This document shows, piece by piece, positions 34,681-44,060 of a stretch of 64,000 nt of DNA. This stretch comes from Glandiceps talaboti (Eukaryota; Hemichordata; Enteropneusta; Spengelidae). The position numbers were made by a program, and so were the translations under genes. A model generated the notes under the pieces. The model made no database searches. It saw only the letters and a program-made list of their open reading frames with translations, and had not been told where the DNA came from. The DNA is taken from positions 434,001 through 498,000 of the forward strand of contig NC_135563.1 of assembly GCF_964340395.1 (NCBI RefSeq), written 5' to 3'. Position 1 is the first letter of the stretch; each line of letters opens with the position of its first letter.

Positions 34681-35456
34681 TCATCTTCTTTTGATTGGGT
34701 TCATTACCATCCACACAGTGACATATAGCAGTTTTGCCATCTTCTGTCAAAACACAATCACGACCTGTGTTCACATGAAATTTGATGGGAACATTCTTAG
34801 CGGTGTGTAAGTTAAGATTTGTTAATGACCTGATGATTCCGTCAGTAATATGCAAATTCGGGCTAAAATGTGTCTTTATGGTCAAAAATTTTTAATTCAA
34901 AAACTACTCAACAGATTGGGCTGATATCACCTGGGGTTGTATAGATGAAGAAATATTATGAATATAACAATCTCATCAATAATATGCAAATTAGGTGTAA
35001 AAAATGTGAATTTTGGTCAAAACTTAATCTCAAAAAGTACTTGGTCAATGAGACTAAAACTTGGTGAGATGTTTCTAGAACTGATATTCTGCAGATTTTC
35101 TTTAAAACATTTTGACACAATTTGCCCAAGCAACCGTGACCACACCAATAGCAACAGCCAAATGATCATGTATTTTGCAAAGATAACATCTGGGATTCAT
35201 AGACAAATGAATGAACATTCAAAGAATGTATGTACATGCCTAGCAACAAGACAACACCCATAACAACAGCCAAATAATCACATATATTGCAACAATACCA
35301 GCATGATTGGATAGGCAACTGGATAGTCATTCAACAAATGAACACCTATACCTAGCATGGATCAGCATGTGGGTAAACATTTGTAAAAACTACAGTTGTG
35401 CTACAACACCATCAGTGTTATTTTTACTTTAAAATATGTACAGTGCCATTGGCACT
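34681..35456 (+). mobile_element. Family C right part with two successive ends
   Basis: Typical body, then CAGTTGTGCT (35393-35402) with hairpin AACAC-CATCA-GTGTT (35405-35419), and a second end-like hairpin AGTGCC-ATT-GGCACT at 35442-35456. Confidence 0.65.
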
Positions 35457-35610
35457 ATTTTTACTGAATGGCAGCCATATTTGGCATGAAAATCAACTAT
35501 TTATACAGGCACTCACGAACCATAAGTCATACAAAGAAGAAAACCTATAAACCATAGAATGCTATCAAGCTGTGTCAAATATCTAACATTCAATAATTTG
35601 ATTTTTTCAG

Positions 35611-35913
35611 GAGAAAGATCGAAGGTTAGATTTAATACAGTACAGGCGGCAAAAAGCAAGACAACGTCAGTCGGCGATACTGGAGTCCCCTAAAGGCCTA
35701 GATGATGAAATCGGACTGGATTCTGCATCCATTGCATCATCCTTTTCCCAAATGTCAGATAACACCCTTTCTGGGGAATGGGATGAGTTTGACAAAGCAG
35801 AACTAGAAAGCAACTATCAGCAGCTATCTAAAGAACATTTACAATTGAAGAAAGCCTATGCACAACTACAGGCTATGATTGGAGGTTCATTAGACGTTCA
35901 ACGAGAAAATAAG
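35611..35913 (+). CDS. jakmip: JAKMIP exon (101 codons, conserved AYAQLQ...GGSLD block)
   Basis: Acceptor attttttcag before 35611, donor gtaaaa after 35913, phase 0. It begins with a basic stretch (YRRQKARQRQS), parallel to the vertebrate ERDKLLRFRKQRK-type segment. An acidic/Ser-rich linker follows (LDDEIGLDSASIASSFSQ), then the diagnostic coiled coil ending AYAQLQAMIGGSLDVQRE, which lines up with vertebrate AYALLQEQVGGTLDAERE. This is one of the three strongest matches for the JAKMIP assignment. The donor is GTAAAA, weaker than the other donors here, and a family B element starts about 30 bp downstream. Confidence 0.92.
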
Positions 35914-35939
35914 GTAAAAACACTATTTTTGTTAGCTAT

Positions 35940-38436
35940 GCTGTCAACTTATTTTATTTTCATCATCTTCTCTGAAACCACAGTCAGAATACTTTGGTGT
36001 GCATGTTCCTTGGGGGAAGACTATTCAGATTTGTTCATGCCAAGTTGATCTATGCCATTTTCTGTTTTGACAAATTTTTTGTCAAAAATGATATTTTCAT
36101 CTTTCTCATCTTTTCAAATACTACTTGCCAGATTACTTTGTTATCTGGCATGTATATGTGCAGAGCAGGTTAATTTCAAATCGGTACACGTTCTTGTCTA
36201 TGTTTTAGATCAATTGAGTAAATAACAATTAACATCATCTTGTAGGCATGTGAGTAAAACTTCAAAACATGTATGCAAATATCCCTAGCAACCATGACCA
36301 TGCCCTTAGCAATAACCAAATGGCGGTGTATTTCACAAAGATAACAGGATTAATAGACAAATCAATAAACATTTAAAAAATGTATGTAAATGTGCCTAGC
36401 AACAAGACTACCCCCATAGCAACAGCCAAATGATCACATATATTGCAAAGATAACAACAGGGTTGGATAAGCAAGTGGATAGTCATTCAGCAAATGAACA
36501 CCTATACCTAGCATGGATCAGCATGTGAGTAAACATTTTTAAAAACTGTACAGTTGTCATATAACGCCATTGACGGTATTTTTGTTAAAATGTTTCAAAA
36601 ATCATCTCCAAAACTACTGAGCCAATTGAGTTGGCATTTGTCACGTAGGTGTCTTGTGATGAGCAGATATAAGTTTCTCACGTAGGTGTCTTGTGATGAG
36701 CAGATATAAGTTTCTCCTACTGAGCCAATTGAGTTGACATTTGTCACGTAGGTGTCTTGTGATGAGCAGATATAAGTTTGTCACGTAGGTGTCTTGTGAT
36801 GAGCAGATATAAGTTTGTCACGTAGGTGTCTTGTGATGAGCAGATATAAGTTTGTCACGTAGGTGTCTTGTGATGAGCAGATATAAGTAGGTGTCACGTA
36901 GGTGTCTTGTGATGAGTAGATATAAGTTTGTCACGTAGGTGTCTTGTGATAAGCAGATATAAGTAGGTGTCACGTAGGTGTCTTGTGATGAGCAGATATA
37001 AGTTTGTCACGTAGGTGTCTTGTGATGAGCAGATATAAGATTCTCCTAGACAATTGACATTTGTCACGTAGGTGTCTTGTGATAAGCAGATATAAGTAGG
37101 TGTCACGTAGGTGTCTTGTGATGAGTAGATATAAGTTTTGTCACGTAGGTGTCTTGTGATGAGTAGATATAAGTTTCTCACGTGGTGTCTTGTGATGAGT
37201 AGATATAAGTTTCTCACGTAGGTGTCTTGTGATGAGCAGATATAAGTTTCTCCTACTGAGCCAATTGAGTTGACATTTGTCACGTAGGTGTCTTGTGATG
37301 AGCAGATATAAGTTTGTCACGTAGGTGTCTTGTGATGAGCAGATATAAGTTTGTCACGTAGGTGTCTTGTGATGAGCAGATATAAGTTTGTCACGTAGGT
37401 GTCTTGTGATGAGCAGATATAAGTAGGTGTCACGTAGGTGTCTTGTGATGAGTAGATATAAGTTTGTCACGTAGGTGTCTTGTGATAAGCAGATATAAGT
37501 AGGTGTCACGTAGGTGTCTTGTGATGAGCAGATATAAGTTTGTCACGTAGGTGTCTTGTGATGAGCAGATATAAGATTCTCCTAGACAATTGACATTTGT
37601 CACGTAGGTGTCTTGTGATAAGCAGATATAAGTAGGTGTCACGTAGGTGTCTTGTGATGAGTAGATATAAGTTTTGTCACGTAGGTGTCTTGTGATGAGT
37701 AGATATAAGTTTCTCACGTAGGTGTCTTGTGATGAGTAGATATAAGTTTGTCACGTAGGTGTCTTGTGATGAGTAGATATAAGTTTGTCACATAGGTGTC
37801 TTGTGATGAGCAGATATAAGTTTGTCACGTAGGTGTCTTGTGATGAGTAGATATAAGTTTGTCACATAGGTGTCTTGTGATGAGCAGATATAAGTTTGTC
37901 ACGTAGGTGTCTTGTGATGAGTAGATATAAGTAGGTGTCACGTAGGTGTCTTGTGATGAGTAGATATAAGTTTGTCACGTAGGTGTCTTGTGATGAGTAG
38001 ATATAAGTTTGTCACGTAGGTGTCTTGTGATGAGTAGATATAAGTTTGTCACGTAGGTGTCTTGTGATGAGTAGATATAAGTTTGTCACGTAGGTGTCTT
38101 GTGATGAGTAGATATAAGTTTGTCACGTAGGTGTCTTGTGATGAGTAGATATAAGTAGGTGTCTTGTGATGAGTAGATATAAGTTTCTACAAGACAATTA
38201 ACTATGTCATTAATATACAAAGTTTTAGGGGTGAAAATAGAATTTTCTTTTAAATGGTGACTATAATGTAAAGGTACAATATTTTACCAACTTTGAAATG
38301 TGTTCTATTATGTGTGAGTCATCATGTGAAACCACTAACCACTTTTAATTATTACTTTGCTAAAAAAAAACTGCATAATGTTACAAAAACAAAAGAAAGA
38401 AAAAGAAACATCAAAGCTATTCTGACCAGTAGGTCG
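35940..38436 (+). mobile_element. Family B element filling an entire intron
   Basis: Left part TTTTCATCATCTTCTCTGAAA... GGTGTGCATGTTCC matches the family B body; its hairpin 1 is missing. The right end (38260-38436) has the family B blocks TATGGTATAAAAGTACAATA-like and ACCACTAACCACTTT, then hairpin 2, GACC-AGTA-GGTC, at 38424-38435. A family C end (36270-36580) and a 37-bp satellite lie inside. The element nearly equals the intron 35914-38460. Confidence 0.65.
36640..38190 (+). repeat. 37-bp satellite, about 41 copies
   Basis: Unit GTCACGTAGGTGTCTTGTGA plus TGAGCAGATATAAGTTT; variants have GAGTAG, GATAAG, or AGTAGGT for AGTTT. A longer unit with CTACTGAGCCAATTGAGTTG occurs at 36719 and again 536 bp later (37255), marking a higher-order duplication. 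The leading copy is embedded in family B-like text, so the satellite grew inside that element. Confidence 0.92.
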
Positions 38437-38460
38437 CTTATTTAAAATATTTATTTACAG

Positions 38461-38607
38461 CTCAGACAACAACTGGAACTGGACCTTCTTGACAGTCAAG
38501 CCAAAATTGAAGATTTAAAGAGCATTGTTGATAAGCAAGGCAAAGACTCTGGCTGGGTGGAGGAGAAGCAGAAAATAATATATGACAACAGAAGTTTGCA
38601 GGAGAAG
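38461..38607 (+). CDS. jakmip: JAKMIP exon (49 codons, WVEEKQ motif)
   Basis: Acceptor ttatttacag before 38461, donor gtcagt after 38607, phase 0. The peptide contains LLDSQAKIEDL and KDSGWVEEKQ, close to the vertebrate LLRCQAKIEDL and QDSKWVEEKQ; this is the most conserved coiled-coil segment of the family. The branch point/polypyrimidine zone is squeezed into the 25 bp between the end of the upstream family B element and the exon. Confidence 0.95.
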
Positions 38608-39039
38608 GTCAGTATGCATTTTATCATAGGAATAGCATATAGTCACAGTGTTTAATATTATCTTAGACTGTGGTATACCATGTCTTTAATTTTGTATAGT
38701 TGAGAATTTCAAATATTTCTTAGCTGATTTTTTTATGTCTCTCATCATAAAGTGGTAGAATATACACACTGTCTCGGTTTTTAATCAAGCTTAGTTTTCA
38801 GCCAAATATGGACTAGTTTAGCATTGACCATGTTTTCTTCCACATTGTAATGTTGTCATATGGAAAATCGTGTGATACTAATTAAAAGCCTTATGATTGC
38901 TTTATTGTACCAGTGACTTTCATTGTGTGTTATATTCACTGTAAACCTTGCTCATAAAGTGCCATCTCACATGATCTATGTTTTCTTGATGACACCACTA
39001 GAGGGTGATATATCAAAGAACTAAATTGTCCATGTACTA
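38608..39039. other. Unassigned intronic stretch
   Basis: Plain intron; no element recognised. Confidence 0.5.
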
Positions 39040-39043
39040 TTAA

Positions 39044-40167
39044 CCCTTAGATGCCATAGACTTTCCATGCAAATGACCCCCTAGGCCAAGCACCTTTTAG
39101 GTTGCACACAGTTGTACACAATGTTTTGATAGTGATCATTTTACACCAAAAGAGGTGGGATATGGTCTCATCTACAAGTATATCAATAATTATGAAATAT
39201 TGAATTTTAATTTACATGAATGTATGGTCAGTAACTTCACCAAGAAATTGGGGTAAATTGGTATAAAACACATTTTTGGTCAAAAAAGCATGTGAAATTT
39301 AGGTTTATTTATAAATACAAGGATTACAATTGGAAATTAGCTGTAAAAATTAATAGACAGCTAGTGTGGGTGTTGGGTAAAATATTTATCATAAAATCAA
39401 CAAGTACAGTCCGTCGATGTTTACAGTAAATACAAACAAATTTGCATATACAAATACTGCATACATGTGAGTCTAGCAGCATAACGATACGTCTCACGAA
39501 CAATTATATCTAACACTTCGTTTGTTAACAAAAATCTGAAGAAAGACAACGATGTAGATCCTGCCACATGATCCTGCCGTAACGTCTTGATCAGTTCATG
39601 TAAACCAACACGTAGGAGTAATCACACAGCATTGGCATCTGTAGTTTGTCATTGGCAGGATCACGCAATTGCGGAACCCGCCATTGACGACGTCAGTCCA
39701 AAAGTCGAAGTCATCGAGAGGGTTTTCGATACGTTCTAGTAGGACAAAATTTACTCCCTCAAAAATGTAAAATTCTTCATCATCATCGCTACCACTGTCT
39801 AGAAATTGTCAAGCGAAAAACTATGTCTTCTGGGTTTACTTCGTTCAATATATCACCATAATGTCGAAGGTCAACATACATATCTATAGCGGCTGCCATA
39901 TTAGGTATTGCTAAGTAGGCGCTATTTGCAAAGTGAGAAAAATCGAACACGTGACTGTTTCCCGCCTGAATAATTTAATATTTAATAAGATAACATCGTG
40001 TACATCATTACTTATTATGGGTATAAGGGCGGGACAGTGATAAACCCATTACAATATCACTTTATTGACAGCATATGCAAATTACCCTGTTGTCGTTGAT
40101 ATCAACAACATGGCGTGGAGTACGGAAGTGCTATGTCGTGGATATCAACGTCGCGGCGTCACAAGGG
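39044..40167 (-). mobile_element. piggyBac-superfamily element, internally deleted
   Basis: TTAA flanks both sides (39040-39043 and 40168-40171). The ends are inverted repeats CCCTTAGATGCC and GGCGTCACAAGGG. The minus strand encodes the start of a piggyBac-like transposase. TTAA target sites, CCCTT ends and this protein are hallmarks of the superfamily. At 1,124 bp it is much shorter than an autonomous copy. Confidence 0.85.
39420..39899 (-). pseudogene. piggyBac transposase N-terminal fragment
   Basis: Starts at ATG 39899 (MAAAIDMYVDLRHYGD). A frame change leads to an acidic N-terminal stretch, DSGSDDDEEFYIFEG, and another to TNEVLDIIVRETYRYA, which matches the start of the conserved transposase core (FF...EVLDLIVRETNRYA type). 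The catalytic DDD part and the Cys-rich C-terminus are missing. Multiple frameshifts; not functional. Confidence 0.75.
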
Positions 40168-40199
40168 TTAAGGGTTGAACCATAACCCACAAACCATAA

Positions 40200-40371
40200 C
40201 TTTTATTAGTTAAACAAAGATGACATATTATTTGGGATGTATACACATCAATTTGTTTTTGATATATGCAAATATTTGCATATTGAAGTAATATTGAAGA
40301 AGAGAACTAAACACAAACATTATTTTAGGCACTCATATCATTTTTAATGAATGGTGGCCATATTTGTAGTT
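40200..40371 (+). repeat. Family D piece
   Basis: ATTGAAGAAGAGAACTAAAC and GCACTCATATCATTTTTAATG as in other family D subunits; continues at 41344 after the family A insertion. Confidence 0.6.
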
Positions 40372-41343
40372 AGTCCCTGCCAGACGAAGTCCAGGACAGG
40401 GACTTATGGATTGGGTTCCGTCCGTCCGTCCATCCATCTGTCTGTCTGGAGCCATTTCTTGGAGATGCCTGGACTGATTTTTTTTTTCAAACTTGGTACA
40501 GGGGCAACATACTATGGCATACATGTACATATGCACGTCAATTTGTTTCATGATATGATCCAATATGGCTGCCGAGCAGACATTTTGTTTGCGAATTTTC
40601 CCTGTCCAAAGCCATACCTCAGACATGCTTGAACAGATCTCATTCAAAGTTGTTATAAGGACAGTGTTCTATGACATACATGTGCATATTCATTGTTCTC
40701 ATGATACAATCCAATATGGCTGGCTTGCAGCCATTTTGTTTGCGAATTTTCCATGTCCAAAGCCATTACTCAGACATGCTTGAACAGATCTCATTCAAAG
40801 TTGGTATTAGCACAGTGTTCTGTGACATACATGTGCATATCCATTTTCGTCGTGATGCAATCCGATATGGCTGCCTGGCAGCCATTTTGTTTGCGAATTT
40901 TCCCTGTCCAAAGCCATACCTCAGACATGCTTGAACAGATCTCATTCAAAGTTGTTATTAGAACAGTGTTCTATGACATACATGTGCATATCCATTTTCG
41001 TCGTGATGCAATCCGATATGGCTGCCTGGCAGCCATTTTGTTTGCGAATTTTCCCTGTCCAAAGCCATACCTCAGACATGCTTGAACAGATCTCATTCAA
41101 AGTTGTTATTAGAACAGTGTTCTATGACATACATGTGCATATTCATTGTTGTCGTGATACAATCCGATATGGCTGCCTGGCAGCCATTTGTTGGCGCAGT
41201 TTTCATGTCCAAAGCCATAACTCAGACATGCTTGAACAGAGTAGTGATATCAAAAACAACCATATGAGGCCAAACAACATTAACCAGGTTTGAAAATTAC
41301 AACATAACCTGCCAGTTCCTTAAAATCCAATCATAGCGGGGAC
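40372..41343 (+). mobile_element. Family A element nested in family D
   Basis: Hairpin 1 at 40372-40405 with outer stem AGTCCCTG/CAGGGACT. (TCCG)n is short and mutated. About four 151-bp units follow, then the end AGCGGGGAC at 41335-41343. Hairpin 2 is degraded. Family D sequence flanks both sides. Confidence 0.75.
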
Positions 41344-42036
41344 ATATCATTAATGCAAGCTATCTTTTGAGACCTTTGACCTTTATGTTGACCTTCAGGG
41401 TCAATTATCAAAATCAAGCCAATTCCTGCCTACATATTGTCAGCTTCTTTAAATCCTGTAATATTGAAGAAAATATTAATATACACAAGGATTATTTTTG
41501 CTCATATCACTTTTACTGAATGGCAGCCATATTTTTAGAAAAATATCACTATGTTATTGCAGAACTGAAAAGCTTCAATACATAGAGACTATTCAAGTGT
41601 CTAACCCCATGAAATCACATGTAAGCTTTCTTGTATGATCAAAATTAAGCTATTACTTACATATTGCAGAAACTTTGTTGCAATTATGTTTATGGCTTAT
41701 TGCTTTTAGATCATGTCTATAGATAATACAGAACCAGAGAAAGATAGACGTGCATTATTTTTAGTGCTCATAACTTTTTGTTTAAAGTCAGCCATATTGT
41801 AGTGAAAAATCATGATGTACCACACAACTCAAAAATGTAAATACATAGAGGCTACATTCAAGTGTCTACCCCATATTGCTATATTTTTGAGACATTGACC
41901 TTTGACCTTGACTTTGATCTTCTGGTTCAATTATCAAAATTCAGTAATAATCTTACATTATCACAGATATGTTGTAGTATTTATATGTTGCGACTAATCA
42001 AAAAACACCCCATTATTTCCAAAATCCGAGAGGCTT
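41344..42036 (+). repeat. Family D subunits with nuclear-receptor-like DR1 motif
   Basis: Two to three ~275-bp subunits (CAGCCATATTTTTAG and CAGCCATATTGTAGTG, 271 bp apart). TGACCTTTGACCT, a perfect direct repeat with 1-bp spacer, lies at 41896-41908. Single copies of the 31/32-bp satellite motif occur at about 41586 and 41847. Confidence 0.6.
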
Positions 42037-42420
42037 TACTCATCCCTGGGCCTTCATCAGGAAGTTTCTTCTAAGAGAGATAGTAGTAAAAGGGCATCCT
42101 ACCCCTACCCCTTTACTCATCCCTGGGCCTTCATCAGGAAGTTTCTTCTAAGAGAGATAGTAGTAAAAGGGCATCCTACCCCTACCCCTTTAGTACTCAT
42201 CCCTGGGCCTTCATCAGGAAGTTTCTTCTAAGAGAGATAGTAGTAAAAGGGCATCCTACCCCTACCCCTTTAGTACTCATCCCTGGGCCTTCATCAGGAA
42301 GTTTCTTCTAAGAGAGATAGTAGTAAAAGGGCATCCTACCCCTACCCCTTTACTCATCCCTGGGCCTTCATCAGGAAGTTTCTTCTAAGTGAGATAGTAG
42401 TAAAAGGGCGTCCTACACCT
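42037..42420 (+). repeat. 77/80-bp tandem repeat, 5 copies
   Basis: TACTCATCCCTGGGCCTTCA recurs at 42037, 42114 and then about every 80 bp. Copies are nearly identical except for a GTA insertion and changes in the last one. Confidence 0.92.
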
Positions 42421-44060
42421 ATTCTCGGAGGGTGATCTGAAAAAGTACTCCTTTTTATGATTCCACGGACCACAGTCCCCGTAGCATAGAGGGACTGTGT
42501 ACGGAACTAGATGGCTGATGGGAAAAAACCCTCTTTTCCGTGATATTTCTAACAAGCAAGCTTTGTCTGGGACTGCCACCACTGGGAGACTTCATGACTA
42601 TGCTTGAAAGCCAGATTTAAAGATAATCACCGTAGTTTATGCCACGCTAAGACCAGATACTGGAATACATGATGTTACTTTATGTAGACGTAACTTACAT
42701 TACATAGTGTTGAACTTGTAGTGACCAAAATCCTGTCAATGAATAATACACATTTGGATGCATGAACAGAGGTATAATTTATTGTTGTTGACAGGCAAAC
42801 TATTAAAATGTTTTTCTTCCACGTTCAATAAATTACCGTTCAAAGTTTAACTAAAAATATTGCAAGATATCATGCCTTGTATTTGTCAAAAAAAAATTAG
42901 ATCCAATCATTACACTATATTGTAAATGGATGTTACTGAGCTGCGTGATGAGAACTGTTTACTGTGGCCAGTTCTGAGCTAGCTCATAGTCCTATAGTCA
43001 GATGATGTGTCGTAGTATCACGGCGCAAATATCGATCCAGTGTTACTTCTGGTCATGATTATTGCCAACAATTGAACATGCACAATTGTCGACAATTGTA
43101 TGGGGGGGGGGGGGGGGGGGGGTATTTTTCAGTTTAAATTTTACTCTTGAGTCTTTTCGATGTTTCTGAGCATAACACTATTACCAGAAACTGTCAGAAT
43201 TTGTATTGAAATTCGGTGGTTTGAACAAAGGCGAACATTTTGAAAATTTTGTGAGTGTCTCCCAAACTTCAAGGACTACCGACCAAAACTATGACATATA
43301 AATATAGATATTTTAACCAACTGGGAAACAGTGTTACGTATGCCGTTGCCACGAATTCCAGGAAAATGAAAATTACAATTGTCTACTTGATGTATGTAAG
43401 TATGCTAGTTACATTATCATACTCTCAGCCACGCCACGCCACGCCATGCCATACCACGCCATGCCACACCACGCTGTGCTGTCACAACTAAAGGGGAGAA
43501 AATCACAGGGACTAAAAGAGGGTGATTGTCATGTTATTCATCAATCGATAAACTTGTCTATTGTAGGAAAGTTTGATGCATCAGTTATTTCATTGCACAG
43601 GAAATCAACAGTATGTGGGGACCACTTGTCACTTGTTTCTCATCTTATTGCACTTATAACAAGTTGTATTTCATTTCATTTCATCTATGATCAGAAGCAA
43701 CAAATATTCGAGATAATGTCATTTTCTGAAAGCAAAATCCTCAAGATCATTTTCAAAAGTAAAGACAACTGCCTGACCGAATTGAATGTTGTCGTTCATT
43801 TTCTGAAATCTAACAAATTATATCGAGATCATTTTTTCACCCATCCATAACAAAATACAAACATATTTCGAGATATCATTTCCGTTTAAAAACAAAACAA
43901 AATAAAACAAAACAAAAAGATAGCAAAGTCTAAAACCATTTTTTTAGGATTTCGAGTAAAAACTAACATTTATAAACTTTCATCATAAACAATGTTACAC
44001 TGGCACCCTGTTGTCTGCACAAAACATCGAAAGCCATTACAAAACAAGAATCAGCTTTTT
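42421..44060. other. Unassigned intronic stretch with short structured motifs
   Basis: Contains a 9-bp-stem hairpin, CACAGTCCC/GGGACTGTG, at 42471-42499; an 18-bp perfect palindrome at 43082-43099 next to 21 G (43102-43122); and a (CCACG/CCATG)n stretch at about 43428-43475. Open frames at 43255-43850 have no family resemblance. No gene called. Confidence 0.45.
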
